Shown here: one piece after another, positions 1 through 8,471 of the stretch
Layout of the letters: every line of letters starts with the position of its first letter
Position numbering within the stretch: the first letter of the stretch is position 1
Origin: Streptomyces umbrinus
GTDB taxonomy: Bacteria; Actinomycetota; Actinomycetes; Streptomycetales; Streptomycetaceae
DNA: 64,000 nucleotides
Reading direction: 5' to 3'
Assembly (NCBI RefSeq): GCF_030817415.1
Contig: NZ_JAUSZI010000002.1
Coordinates: 7,564,001 to 7,628,000, forward strand
Position numbers and translations under genes: made by a program
Notes under the pieces: model-generated
Database searches by the model: none
What the model saw: only the letters and a program-made list of their open reading frames with translations
Told to the model about the DNA's origin: nothing

Positions 1-2
1 AC

Positions 3-500
3 GCCAAGGCGCAGGTCTCCTTCGACCCGGAGACCGTTGACCGGTTCCGGCTGATCGGCTACGACAACCGGCAGGTCGCCGACGAGGACTTCCGCGACGA
101 CCGTGTGGACGGCGGGGAGATCGGTCCTGGGCATACGGTCACGGCGCTGTACGCGGTGCGGGTCAGGCCGGGGGCGTCGGGGCATGTGGCCACGGCCACG
201 GTGCGGTGGCTGGACCCCGACTCCCGTACTCCGCACGAGGAGACGGGGCAGGTCGAGACCTCCTCTCTCGACCGGGGCCTGTGGTCCGCCGGGACGGCGC
301 GCAGCGGTCTCCAAGTCACGGCGATTGCGGCGTACTTCGCGGACGCCCTGCGCTCCGACGCGGTCGGCGGGGGCGCCGCGCCGGTCCCGCCCTCGCTGCG
401 CGAACTCGCCGACCGGGCCGACGATTTGGCCTCCACCACGGAAAGCCGCCCGATCCGCCAGCTCGCCGAGACGATCGACCGGGCGACGGATCTGGGGTAG
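3..500 (+). CDS. vWA-domain protein, YfbK type, C-terminal part
   Basis: The reading frame is open from the window edge, so only the last ~165 residues are visible and the start lies upstream. The segment FRLIGYDNR...VADEDFRDD followed by DGGEIGPGHTVTALYAV is the conserved C-terminal region (DUF3520 type) that follows the von Willebrand A domain in YfbK-like proteins. Streptomyces members are usually exported or membrane-anchored proteins of unknown role. The MIDAS motif would be in the missing N-terminal part. It ends at TAG and is followed by a run of intergenic repeats. Confidence 0.8.
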   Translation, partial: AKAQVSFDPETVDRFRLIGYDNRQVADEDFRDDRVDGGEIGPGHTVTALYAVRVRPGASGHVATATVRWLDPDSRTPHEETGQVETSSLDRGLWSAGTARSGLQVTAIAAYFADALRSDAVGGGAAPVPPSLRELADRADDLASTTESRPIRQLAETIDRATDLG

Positions 501-522
501 TGGTCGTCTGCGGGTGGGGTGG

Positions 523-957
523 GGCTGGTCGCGCAGTTCCCCGCGCCCCTGAAGACGAGCCTGCCGTTTGTCGTCGGGTCGGGGCCGCGACGGGGCATCC
601 GATCGCAGCTGTGTCATCCCGCACCGATTGGTTGCCCGTCAGAGGTCGTGCTGCGATCGGAAACCCCGACACGACCCCTTCGGCCGGAGGGCGACTGCCG
701 GAGGGTGGGGGCGGGCCCCTTCAGGGGCGCGGGGAACGGCGCAGTCTTGTGGCTTTTAGGGGCGCGGGGAACTGCGCGCTCAGCCCCCGCCGGGCCGGCA
801 GATGCGCACCGTCCTCGGCCACGCTCTTTGGGGGCGCGGGGAACTGCGCAATCTTTTAGGGGCGCGAGGAACTGCGCGACCAGCCACGGATGACCCGCAC
901 GATCCCTGGATCCTCAGCCCCCACCCACTAGGGGCGCGGGGAACTGCGCGACCAGCC
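523..957. repeat. Six copies of a GGGGCGCGGGGAACTGCGC repeat
   Basis: This 460-base gap has no gene but holds six copies of a ~20-28 bp repeat with core GGGGCGCGGGGAACTGCGC, most followed by GACCAGCC-like bases. Copies lie at 523-550 (reverse orientation), 723-743, 758-785, 830-853, 858-885 and 930-957. Spacing is irregular, so this is not a CRISPR. Repeats of this kind are common between Streptomyces genes and usually occur singly; their role is unknown to me. Confidence 0.8.
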
Positions 958-962
958 CCCAC

Positions 963-2741
963 TCACCCGCACAACTTCCTCTCAGCCCGCACAGGATCAT
1001 TCGGGAAACGAAACGCCGTACGTTCCCAGGCTCCAGTGATGTTGCTCAGAAAACGTCCCGGAGTCAGCGGCCCCCGAGTCGCCGAGTTCAACTCGGCAAG
1101 CGCACCGCAGTGCAGGGCGCGCCGAGCGGCGGCCACCTCGGAAGGGTCGGCCCAGCCGGGCGCGTCCCCCGGCACACCCCGATCCGCAGCAAGCCACGCC
1201 GCCGGCAGCCGCTTGTCGTGGCCGACCCGTCCGCCCCCGACCCGCTCCGAATGCGCGGCCACCGGGTAGGCCAACCCGATGGGATCGAGCGCGGCCCCGT
1301 CCAGCGGCACGACCGATCCGTTGAGCCCCAGCACCACATAGCTGGCCGTCATGGAAGGAGCGCCCGCACCCACGGGCGCCGCCACCCGCCCCTCCTTGCC
1401 GAACAGCAGGGCCGGCGCTCCGGAGTACCGCGCGGCCCACACCTTGCGCGCGTACTCCAGGTGATGCGGAGCCCCGACGAAGGTGTGCCGCACGGGATGC
1501 GGATCGGCGTTGTGGCGGACATACACGCCACGTTCGTCCGCGATCCCCGCCGGCCCGATCTGTCCGCCGTACGGAATCCGCAGCCACCCCGCGCACACCA
1601 CCGCCCACAGTCCGACCCCGACCGCCGCCAGCGCGCCCACCCGTGTCACCGGCACCACGAAGACGGGCAGCAGCATCAGCAGAAGCCCCGGCAGCAGCAT
1701 CCGCCCGTGCATGAAGTCACCGCCGACCTTGATGACGTACAGCCAGCACAGCGCTCCGGCGACGACGGGCGCGAGCACGGGAACGAGCCGCGTGACCCCG
1801 CGTTCGGCGAGCCCGCCGCGCGCGGGCAGCACCGCGGCTGCCACGAACAGCGCGGGGACCCACAGCAGATAGGGATGCGCGAAGTCGCCGAGATACCCGA
1901 GGCCCCGCCCCCACAGACTCTGCGAAGCCTCCTTGGTCACGGCGGGCAGTGGCACGAGATGCCCGTAGTACCCGGCCCGGAACACCTCGTACGCGGCCGG
2001 CAGCGCGCCCGCCGCCCCCGCACCCGCGAGCGTGCCCCGCCACGACGGCTGTACGAGCAGCCACTGCGCGCCGAGGAAGACGACGGACACGAGCCCCAGG
2101 TCGGGACGGACGAGCGGCCCGAGCCCGATGACCGCCGAGGTCAGGAGGGAGGAGGGCCGGGTGATCAGTGCCAGCCACGCGCCCGCGATCCAGCACGTCG
2201 CGAGTCCCGTCTCAAGACCGGAGGTGGCGAAGTCCCACACGGGCGGCAGGCCGAGCAGGACCAGCGACCCCAGCGGCACGGCCGCCCGACCGCCGTACGT
2301 CCGCAGCGCCCCGAGCCCCGCGAGCGCGAAGCCGGCCGCGGTCAGCAGCAGTCCCCCGAGCACCGCCGCCGACACCGGATCCACGCCTACTGTCCCGGCC
2401 GCCACGAGCAGCCACTGCCACAGGGTCCCGGTCGACGACTCGACCCGCTCACCCGCGTTGAACACGGGCCCGTTGCCTGCCAGCACCTGCCGCACGGTCC
2501 GTACGTAGATGTAGGCGTCGTCGGACATCCACCGCCGCTGGAACCCGGCGTACGCCACCACGAGCGCGGGCCCCAGCCACACCGCCACCCGGGCCCGGTC
2601 CGCCCACAGCGCCCGCTGCCCCGGCCCGGGCGGCAGCGACACGGAGGAGGAGGAGGGAGAGGAGGGCGGGCGGGGCTTCGGGTATGGGGGGTGCGCTGGG
2701 GAGTGCGTCGACGTCATGTCCCGTTCATCGGCCCCCGTCAA
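963..2741 (-). CDS. AftB-like GT-C family integral membrane glycosyltransferase
   Basis: A 592-residue protein with a Pro-rich cytoplasmic N-terminus and about ten hydrophobic segments. Near the first membrane segment it carries RRWMSDDAYIYVRTVR and AGNGPVFNAGERVE, which matches the signature of mycobacterial AftB (terminal arabinofuranosyltransferase using decaprenyl-phospho-arabinose). The DD pair is typical of GT-C catalysis on the outer face of the membrane. Streptomyces lacks arabinogalactan of the mycobacterial kind, so the sugar and acceptor here are unknown. The start is at MTGADERD; MTSTHSP eight residues in is an alternative. The soluble C-terminal third is likely extracellular. Confidence 0.75.
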   Translation of the reverse strand: MTGADERDMTSTHSPAHPPYPKPRPPSSPSSSSVSLPPGPGQRALWADRARVAVWLGPALVVAYAGFQRRWMSDDAYIYVRTVRQVLAGNGPVFNAGERVESSTGTLWQWLLVAAGTVGVDPVSAAVLGGLLLTAAGFALAGLGALRTYGGRAAVPLGSLVLLGLPPVWDFATSGLETGLATCWIAGAWLALITRPSSLLTSAVIGLGPLVRPDLGLVSVVFLGAQWLLVQPSWRGTLAGAGAAGALPAAYEVFRAGYYGHLVPLPAVTKEASQSLWGRGLGYLGDFAHPYLLWVPALFVAAAVLPARGGLAERGVTRLVPVLAPVVAGALCWLYVIKVGGDFMHGRMLLPGLLLMLLPVFVVPVTRVGALAAVGVGLWAVVCAGWLRIPYGGQIGPAGIADERGVYVRHNADPHPVRHTFVGAPHHLEYARKVWAARYSGAPALLFGKEGRVAAPVGAGAPSMTASYVVLGLNGSVVPLDGAALDPIGLAYPVAAHSERVGGGRVGHDKRLPAAWLAADRGVPGDAPGWADPSEVAAARRALHCGALAELNSATRGPLTPGRFLSNITGAWERTAFRFPNDPVRAERKLCG

Positions 2742-2812
2742 GTCGAGCTTGACGCCGGATGTTGTCCGCGGTGGGCCGAACGGGGGACCGAGCAGTGGGA
2801 ACTGACGTTGAG

Positions 2813-3427
2813 TCAGGCCGTGGCGCAGACCGACGGCAGCGCCCGGCCGAGCCCTTTCAGGTGCAGTACGTCCAGCCGGTGCTCGTACGCGGACAGCGCG
2901 GCCGCGGCGTACAGGCGTGGTCCGCAGGAGGCGTCGGCGCGGACCGGGGCCGTCTGCCGGAGCGACGCCAGGAGGCGGGTGGTGATCAGGTCGAGCGCCG
3001 GGCGGACCTCCTTGGCCAGGTCGGGGCGCTCGGTGGGCCGCTCGTCGGGGTGGGCGTCCCAGCGTGCGTACAGGCCGCGCTGGACCAGCTTGTTCGCCTC
3101 GATCTGGTCGCGGAACACAGCGGTCACGGAGTCCGGGTCGAGCCCGAGCCCGGCCGCCCGCGCGGCGACGTCGTCCAGGATCTGCCGCTCACGCACCGGG
3201 TCGTCGATGGGCGACTCGGTGCCGTACTTGGCCGCCGCCACCTTGTCCGCCAGCAACAGCCGCTCTGCGAACAACTCGGTAAGAGCGCCGAGACCGGATG
3301 CGCGTACGGCGGTGGCGGATGTGTAGGCGGCCGGAGCGTGGGCGGTCGCGGACGTGGTTCCGGAGACCGCGGCGGTGGCGAGTACGGCAGCGGTGACGAA
3401 GACGGACCGGAGGCGGTGGGGTCGCAC
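2813..3427 (-). CDS. Secreted chorismate mutase (AroQ gamma type)
   Basis: A 204-residue exported protein: signal peptide of ~28 residues (RLRSVFVTAAVLATAAV...ATA) followed by an all-helical domain with ERLLLADKVAAAKYG and ERQILDDVAARA, typical of periplasmic or secreted AroQ-gamma chorismate mutases (chorismate to prephenate). Two Cys near the C-terminus could form the disulfide seen in this class. I chose the GTG at 3427 because GAAGGGA sits just upstream and the signal peptide begins there; the open frame extends further but overlaps the tetR gene. Its start lies 38 bases beyond the tetR stop on the same strand, so the two may be co-transcribed. Why the enzyme is secreted is not clear. Confidence 0.8.
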   Translation of the reverse strand: MRPHRLRSVFVTAAVLATAAVSGTTSATAHAPAAYTSATAVRASGLGALTELFAERLLLADKVAAAKYGTESPIDDPVRERQILDDVAARAAGLGLDPDSVTAVFRDQIEANKLVQRGLYARWDAHPDERPTERPDLAKEVRPALDLITTRLLASLRQTAPVRADASCGPRLYAAAALSAYEHRLDVLHLKGLGRALPSVCATA

Positions 3428-3464
3428 TGGGTTCCCTTCGAAAGGAAGTCGGTTCAGGGAGAGG

Positions 3465-4049
3465 TCAGTTGGCGCCTGGCCGTCGCCCCGCGCCGTGCAG
3501 CAACGTATCGACGACGAGCGTGGCCAGTGCGTCCGGGTCCTGTTGGGCCTCGGGTCCGTGCAAGGCCTCGCCGATGAGCGCGTAGTAGACGCGCCGCGTC
3601 CACTCCAGGTCCACGGAGGCGTCGAGCAGGCCCTCGTCCCGCGCGCGTCCGAGGAGTTCGAGGCAGCGGGCACCTACCTGTTCCCAGCCCGAAGCCGCGG
3701 TCCCGCCCTCGTCGTCCGGACGGCTCAGCGCATAGCTCCAAGCCCCCTTGATCCGCAGGACGTTGGCGGTGATGCGATGCAGGGAGACCAGCGGCGGAGC
3801 GGTGTCCGGGCGGCCGTCCTCGACCGCTTCGGCGAGCTGGCGTACGGCCGACTCGGCGAGCGCCTCGATCAGCGCCCGCCGGCTGGCGAACCGCCGGTGC
3901 ACCGTCGTCCGCGCCACCCCCGCTGCCTCCGCGATCTGCTCCATGGACGCGCCGGGATCGGCGGCGAGCACCCGCTCGGCCGCCTCCAGGATCACGCGCA
4001 CACTGCGCTCGGCGTCGGCACGCAGCCGCCGGACGGCCGGTTCGGCCAT
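3465..4049 (-). CDS. TetR family transcriptional regulator
   Basis: A 194-residue protein with an N-terminal helix-turn-helix (SMEQIAEAAGVARTTVHRRF, residues ~35-54) and a helical ligand-binding C-terminal domain. The ATG follows a strong AGGAGG. It is divergent from the short-chain dehydrogenase gene across a 142-base gap containing a perfect palindrome, the usual layout for a TetR protein that represses its neighbour and itself. The downstream gene on the same strand is the secreted chorismate mutase. The ligand is unknown. Confidence 0.9.
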   Translation of the reverse strand: MAEPAVRRLRADAERSVRVILEAAERVLAADPGASMEQIAEAAGVARTTVHRRFASRRALIEALAESAVRQLAEAVEDGRPDTAPPLVSLHRITANVLRIKGAWSYALSRPDDEGGTAASGWEQVGARCLELLGRARDEGLLDASVDLEWTRRVYYALIGEALHGPEAQQDPDALATLVVDTLLHGAGRRPGAN

Positions 4050-4111
4050 GGGGACCTCCTGAGGTGACGTGGGTCAAACGATACGTGAAGGCAGCGGTTT
4101 CTCTGTTATCT

Positions 4112-4127
4112 GCAACATTGCTGTTGC
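4112..4127. promoter_or_regulatory. Palindrome GCAACA-TTGC-TGTTGC, candidate TetR operator
   Basis: Perfect 6-bp arms around a 4-base centre, between the divergent tetR and dehydrogenase genes. The right arm overlaps a possible -35 element (TTGCGG, 4124-4129) for the rightward gene, with TACTCT at 4146-4151 as a candidate -10. The location fits an operator for the adjacent TetR protein; binding is inferred only. Confidence 0.5.
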
Positions 4128-4191
4128 GGTTCTATGGGAAGTGGCTACTCTTATGTAGTAGATAGTGCATCCAGAAGCGAAAGGAACCACC

Positions 4192-4998
4192 ATGACTCTC
4201 GCTCTCGTCACCGGCGCCTCCTCCGGGCTCGGCGCTGAGTTCGCCGACCAGCTCGCCGCGCGCGGCCACGACGTGGTCCTCGTGGCCCGTTCCGAGGGCC
4301 GCCTCGAAGAGGTGGCCGACCGGCTCCGCGTACGCCACGGCGTCCAGGCGCACGTGCTGCCCCAGGACCTCGCCGAACCGGACGCGGCCCGGCGGGTCTC
4401 GGACGCCCTCGCCGCCCGGGGTCTCGCCGTCGACCTGCTGGTCAACAACGCGGGGTTCGGCACCTGCGGCCGTTTCGAGGACATCGACCCGTCCCGCGAC
4501 CACGACGAGATGATGGTCAACGTCGTCGCCCTGGTCGACCTCACCCACGCCCTGATCCCCGGCATGCTGGAGCGCGGCTCGGGCGCGGTCCTGAACGTCG
4601 GTTCCACGGCGGGCTACCAGCCGAGCCCGTACTTCGCGGTCTACAGCGCCACCAAGACGTTCGTCCTGAACTTCTCCCTGGCCCTGCGCCAGGAGTACCG
4701 CGGTCGCGGCATCAAGGTCACGGCCCTCTGCCCGGGCCCGGTGGAGACCGGCTTCTTCGAGGCGATCGGCACCCGCAAGGCCGCGGTCACGGGCTCCTTC
4801 ACCACCTCGGAACCCGTCGTACGGGCCGCCCTGCGCGCCCTCGACCGCGACCGCGCCTATGTCACCCCGGGCCTCGGCAACGCCCTGGGCGCCCACCTCA
4901 CCCCGCGCCGCCCGCGCACCCTGGTGGCCGCCATGGCGGAGCGCGTCACCCGCAAGGTCCTGGAGTCGGAGACCGGGCGGGAGCGGGTCGCCGCCTGA
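4192..4998 (+). CDS. Short-chain dehydrogenase/reductase (SDR)
   Basis: A 268-residue classical SDR: NAD(P)-binding TGASSGLG near the N-terminus, NNAG motif in LLVNNAGFGTCG, and catalytic Ser and YxxxK in NVGSTAGYQPSPYFAVYSATK. ARSEGRL after the second strand suggests NADP preference. The ATG at 4192 follows AAAGGAAC; an in-frame ATG nine codons upstream has no ribosome site. It is probably controlled by the divergent TetR gene. The substrate cannot be read from sequence; similarity is to the DltE/YqjQ-like group of lipid or ketone reductases. Confidence 0.88.
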   Translation: MTLALVTGASSGLGAEFADQLAARGHDVVLVARSEGRLEEVADRLRVRHGVQAHVLPQDLAEPDAARRVSDALAARGLAVDLLVNNAGFGTCGRFEDIDPSRDHDEMMVNVVALVDLTHALIPGMLERGSGAVLNVGSTAGYQPSPYFAVYSATKTFVLNFSLALRQEYRGRGIKVTALCPGPVETGFFEAIGTRKAAVTGSFTTSEPVVRAALRALDRDRAYVTPGLGNALGAHLTPRRPRTLVAAMAERVTRKVLESETGRERVAA

Positions 4999-5126
4999 GG
5001 TCCGCGCGGGTGCTCCGCCCGACCGGGGAAATCTCCAAGCGGGTTGAAAATCCCCTACGCATGAGTAAGTTTACCCGGAAGTAAGTACGCGCCACCGCGT
5101 AACGCGAGCCGCGACCGGGAGCTGTC

Positions 5127-7046
5127 ATGGGCGTACGCAAGGACCTGAAACGGGCGAAGAAGCGCACCGATCTCGCGGACCGCACCAAGGTCGAGATCAC
5201 CAGGGACCACCACGGAGCTGTCTGTGAGGCGCGCATGCCGGCCCTCGCCCCGAAGGCCGCCACCGGCAGCATCGCCGATCTTCCCTTCACCAACGCGGCC
5301 GAGGCCCCCGACGCCGTGGTCCTCCGCCGCAGGGAGAACGGCACCTGGCAGCCGGTGACCGCGGCCGCGTTCGCCCGCGAAGTCACCGCCGTCGCCAAGG
5401 GGTTGGTCGCGGCGGGCCTCGAACCGGGCGGCCGCGTCGCGGTCATGTCCCGTACGCGCTACGAGTGGACGCTTCTCGACTTCGCGATCTGGGCGGCGGG
5501 CGGCCGGAGCGTGCCCGTGTACCCCACGTCGTCGCCCGAGCAGATCGAGTGGATCGTCCGCGACTCGGACGCCCGGTTCGTTGTTGTCGAGACCCCTGAG
5601 AACGCGGCGGCGGTCGCGACCGGCACGGCCGACCATCCGGATCCGCCGCACGTGTGGCGGATCGACGGGGGAGCGATCTCCGATCTGACCGTTCTGGGCG
5701 GCGGTGTCGCCGAGGAGGAGGTCACCAGGCGGCGTGCCGCGCTGACCCCCGGCACCGTCGCGACCATCTGCTACACCTCCGGCACCACCGGCCGGCCCAA
5801 GGGCTGCGTCCTCACCCACGCCAATCTGCACGCCGAGGCCGCGAACACGGTCGAGCTGCTGTACCCCATCTTCAAGGAGGTCACCGGCCAGATCGCCTCG
5901 ACGCTCCTCTTTCTCCCGCTCGCCCACATCCTGGGGCGCACCCTCCAGATCGCCTGTCTGACGGCCCGTATCGAACTGGGCCACTTCCCGAGCATCAAGC
6001 CCGACGAACTCCGCCCGGCGCTACGGGAGTTCCGGCCCACCTTCCTGGTCGGCGTGCCGTACCTCTTCGAGAAGATCCACGGCACCGGCCGCGCCACCGC
6101 CGAACGGATCGGCCGCGCCGCCTCCTTCGACCGCGCGCACCGCGTCGGCGTCCGCTTCGGCGAGGCGCACCTCGACAAATTCCTCGGCCGCGGCAAGGGC
6201 CCCGGCCCCGGCCTGTACGCCGCCTGGGCCCTGTACGACCTGCTGGTCTACCGCCGCATCCGCAGGGAGCTCGGCGGCCGCACGCGCTACGCCATCAGCG
6301 GCGGCTCCCCGCTCGACCGCGACCTCAACCTCTTCTTCTACGCCGCCGGCATCATCGTCTACGAGGGCTACGGCCTGACCGAGACCACCGCCGCGGCGAC
6401 GATCGTCCCGCCCCTCAACCCCCGCCCCGGCACGGTCGGCCTCCCCGTCCCCGGCACTTCGATCCGTATCGCCGAGGACGGCGAGGTCCTCATCAAGGGC
6501 GGCATCGTCTTCGGCGCCTACTGGAACAACCAGGCCGCCACCGACGCCGCCCTGACCGACGAGTGGTTCGCGACCGGCGACCTCGGGGACCTCGACGAGG
6601 ACGGCTATCTCACCATCACCGGCCGCAAGAAGGACATCCTCGTCACCTCCGGCGGCAAGAACGTCTCCCCGGCCGTCCTGGAGGACCGTCTCCGCAGTCG
6701 CCCGCCGGTCGGCCAGTGCGTCGTCGTCGGCGACAACCGCCCCTATGTCGCCGCCCTGATCACCCTGGACCGGGAGGACCTCACCCACTGGCTCTACGTC
6801 CGCGGGATGCCGGCGGACACCCCGGTCTCCGAGCTCGTTCACGACCCCCGCATACGCGCAGACGTCCAGAAGGTCGTCGACCACGCGAACCAGGCCGTCT
6901 CCCGTGCCGAGTCGATCCGCGAATTCGCCCTGGTGGAAGGCGAGTTCACCGAGGAGAACGGGCTGCTCACCCCGTCCCTGAAGATAAAGCGCCACGCGGT
7001 GACAGCGGCGTACGCGAAGGAGATCGAGGCGCTGTACCACAGCTGA
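5127..7046 (+). CDS. Long-chain fatty-acid-CoA ligase (AMP-binding)
   Basis: A 639-residue ANL-superfamily enzyme. The P-loop is YTSGTTGRPKG, the A5 motif is YEGYGLTETTAAATI, the A7 region is EWFATGDLGDLDEDG, and the C-terminal lysine region is TSGGKNVSPAVLED. This arrangement is typical of FACL/FadD15-like long-chain acyl-CoA synthetases, which activate fatty acids with ATP and CoA. The ATG at 5127 follows GGGAG; an internal ATG at 5235 preceded by GTGAGG would remove a basic 36-residue leader and is a possible true start. TTAC-CCGGAA-GTAA upstream (about 5071-5084) is a small inverted repeat. Confidence 0.9.
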   Translation: MGVRKDLKRAKKRTDLADRTKVEITRDHHGAVCEARMPALAPKAATGSIADLPFTNAAEAPDAVVLRRRENGTWQPVTAAAFAREVTAVAKGLVAAGLEPGGRVAVMSRTRYEWTLLDFAIWAAGGRSVPVYPTSSPEQIEWIVRDSDARFVVVETPENAAAVATGTADHPDPPHVWRIDGGAISDLTVLGGGVAEEEVTRRRAALTPGTVATICYTSGTTGRPKGCVLTHANLHAEAANTVELLYPIFKEVTGQIASTLLFLPLAHILGRTLQIACLTARIELGHFPSIKPDELRPALREFRPTFLVGVPYLFEKIHGTGRATAERIGRAASFDRAHRVGVRFGEAHLDKFLGRGKGPGPGLYAAWALYDLLVYRRIRRELGGRTRYAISGGSPLDRDLNLFFYAAGIIVYEGYGLTETTAAATIVPPLNPRPGTVGLPVPGTSIRIAEDGEVLIKGGIVFGAYWNNQAATDAALTDEWFATGDLGDLDEDGYLTITGRKKDILVTSGGKNVSPAVLEDRLRSRPPVGQCVVVGDNRPYVAALITLDREDLTHWLYVRGMPADTPVSELVHDPRIRADVQKVVDHANQAVSRAESIREFALVEGEFTEENGLLTPSLKIKRHAVTAAYAKEIEALYHS

Positions 7047-7213
7047 CACCCTCCGGATCGGCCGACCCGACCGTCGGCCGGACGGCGCACCCGCGTTGCG
7101 TGGTTCGGGAGCCTATGGTCGCATCGTCCCGGAAAGGCGCCTAATGGGTATTTGGGTGCCGCGATCGAGGGCCGACCGCCCGTTGGCGGCTGCCCCAGCT
7201 CCTGGGAGGACCT

Positions 7214-7588
7214 TTGTCTCACCGCATGCTCCGCTCGGCGGCCACCGTGCTGCTGGCATCCGCACCGCTCTTCGCCGCCGCGCCGGCACGGGCCGCTGTG
7301 CAGCAGCAGGACTTCCCTTGCGCGGTCGGCGTCCAGAAGGCCGACAGTGCGGTGACCAGTGCGGTCACCGTCAGCATCCGATGCCAGGAAACGCAGACCG
7401 TTGGTGTGACGATCGCCGCGGGTGACGTCGAACTGGCGAGGCTGCAACAGACCGTTGAGGCCAATGTTCAGCAGAGCGTCACCCTCACCGTGCCCAGGGT
7501 CCCGCAGGTCTGCGCCACGCTGCGGGCCAACGGCGAGAGCACCACTCTCTGTACCCCTGCCGCCGCTTCCGCGCCGGGATCCGCCTGA
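7214..7588 (+). CDS. Small exported protein with three cysteines
   Basis: A 124-residue protein starting at TTG, which is correctly placed 4 bases after GGGAGGA; the in-frame ATG four codons later is too far. The N-terminus is a signal peptide ending ARA. The mature ~95 residues contain three Cys (FPCAVG, SIRCQE, QVCATL), many Val/Thr and no membrane anchor, suggesting a compact beta-rich extracellular domain. I do not recognise the family. It lies just upstream of the tandem two-Cys protein genes. Confidence 0.65.
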   Translation: MSHRMLRSAATVLLASAPLFAAAPARAAVQQQDFPCAVGVQKADSAVTSAVTVSIRCQETQTVGVTIAAGDVELARLQQTVEANVQQSVTLTVPRVPQVCATLRANGESTTLCTPAAASAPGSA

Positions 7589-7593
7589 GCAAA

Positions 7594-7649
7594 CGGTCGC
7601 CGCCACCCATCCCACGTTCCGTCAGGATCCGGGTGGACGGCGGCGACCG
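7594..7649 (+). terminator. Hairpin after the small exported protein gene
   Basis: CGGTCGCCGCC at 7594-7604 pairs perfectly with GGCGGCGACCG at 7639-7649, with further ACCC/GGGT pairing inside. No T-run follows, as is usual in Streptomyces. It probably terminates the gene ending at 7588. Confidence 0.55.
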
Positions 7650-7753
7650 CCGCGCCTCCGCCGGGTCCCGTGAAGCCGGTTGCGCCAAAAGGTGCGTAAC
7701 TCGCTTAGCGTCACTCAATTGGGCCTGTCGGGAATCGTGCGTTAAGAGAGGCT

Positions 7754-7790
7754 CGTGTTAGCGTCAGTGACGAGCCGAACACGGTCCGTA
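7754..7790 (+). promoter_or_regulatory. Conserved upstream block of the tandem small-protein genes, copy 1
   Basis: A block beginning CGTGTTAGCGTC and containing GTGACGAG and ACACGGTCCGTAA recurs almost unchanged 35-75 bases upstream of three consecutive genes (7754, 8400 and 8987). Strict conservation of a non-coding stretch ahead of each gene suggests a shared promoter or 5' leader. The sigma factor cannot be assigned; GGGAAT upstream of copy 1 is only a weak ECF-like -35 candidate. Confidence 0.45.
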
Positions 7791-7825
7791 ACGGGGATCG
7801 TGTGCGTGAAGAAAACGGAGACGTG

Positions 7826-8080
7826 ATGAACAAGCTCAAGAAGGCTGCGGCCGTGGCGGTCATGGTCGGCGGTCTCGGCCTTGCCGGCGGCGGGGTTGCC
7901 AGCGCCAGCGGTGGCGGCGACTACGACGACCCGTTCCCGTTCGCCGTCGACAACCTGCAGGTCGTGGAGTGCGAGCAGACGTTCGACGCCGGCACCGGCT
8001 TCATCGCCTCTCCCGTGGCCGGTGGTGACGTGGAGCAGAACATCGGCAACTTCTGCTCGGCGGTCAACGTCGAGGACTGA
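7826..8080 (+). CDS. Tandem two-Cys exported small protein, copy 1
   Basis: An 84-residue protein: signal peptide MNKLKKAAAVAVMVGGLG...ASA, then ~56 mature residues with the family pattern VDNLQVVECEQ...GDVEQNIGNFCSAVN and one Cys in each half. I chose ATG 7826 (GGAG upstream, clean signal peptide). A GTG eight codons earlier is in frame, and in the sister copies it has a strong AAGGAGG; here that site is degraded. It is not a chaplin: the GN and Cys spacing differ. Function unknown; a small disulfide-bonded surface or extracellular protein is likely. Confidence 0.7.
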   Translation: MNKLKKAAAVAVMVGGLGLAGGGVASASGGGDYDDPFPFAVDNLQVVECEQTFDAGTGFIASPVAGGDVEQNIGNFCSAVNVED

Positions 8081-8130
8081 TCAGGCGCTGTGGTGCCCGC
8101 GGGCGGCGTTGCCGCCTGAGGATGACTGGC

Positions 8131-8159
8131 GCCCCGGAAGGGTGTTGACCTTCCGGGGC
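8131..8159 (+). terminator. Hairpin after copy 1
   Basis: GCCCCGGAAGG pairs perfectly with CCTTCCGGGGC (11 bp, 7-base loop). The same element follows copy 2 at 8765-8793, so it belongs to the duplicated unit. Confidence 0.75.
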
Positions 8160-8168
8160 GCGAATGCG

Positions 8169-8233
8169 GTGCCTCCGGCGGGTGGTGGGGAACAAGGGTC
8201 ACGCTCTTGTTCCCCACCACCCGCCGGAGGCAC
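8169..8233. terminator. Very long perfect hairpin (28-bp stem) followed by T-rich tract
   Basis: The arms at 8169-8196 and 8206-8233 are perfectly complementary over 28 bp around a 9-base loop, then TTTGTTTTT. It lies only 10 bases after another complete terminator and is absent after copies 2 and 3, so it looks like an inserted element rather than part of the repeated gene unit. It could act as a terminator in both directions. Confidence 0.7.
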
Positions 8234-8471
8234 TTTGTTTTTGGGTGATCCGAGGTGGGTTGGGGGTAATTCGCATACCTGCGATATCAAATTTCAGTCA
8301 ACCGGATCACCCGGCTGCTCTGGTTGTCGTAAAAGGTGTGAATAACTTGATTAGTCCTACTTAATCCGGCGTGTCTGAAATGGTGGAGTAAGGGAGGGTC
8401 GTGTTAGCGTCTGTGACGAGTCGGACACGGTCCGTAAGGAGGCTCGTGTGCGTGAAGAAATCGGAGACGTG

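Noticed and set aside
523..957. Possible CRISPR array
   Set aside because: Repeats differ in orientation, sequence and spacing, and no cas gene is present.
1110..3326. 738-residue plus-strand open frame
   Set aside because: It lies antisense to the AftB-like and chorismate mutase genes, is rich in Arg/Pro/His without domains, and reflects high-GC codon bias on the opposite strand.
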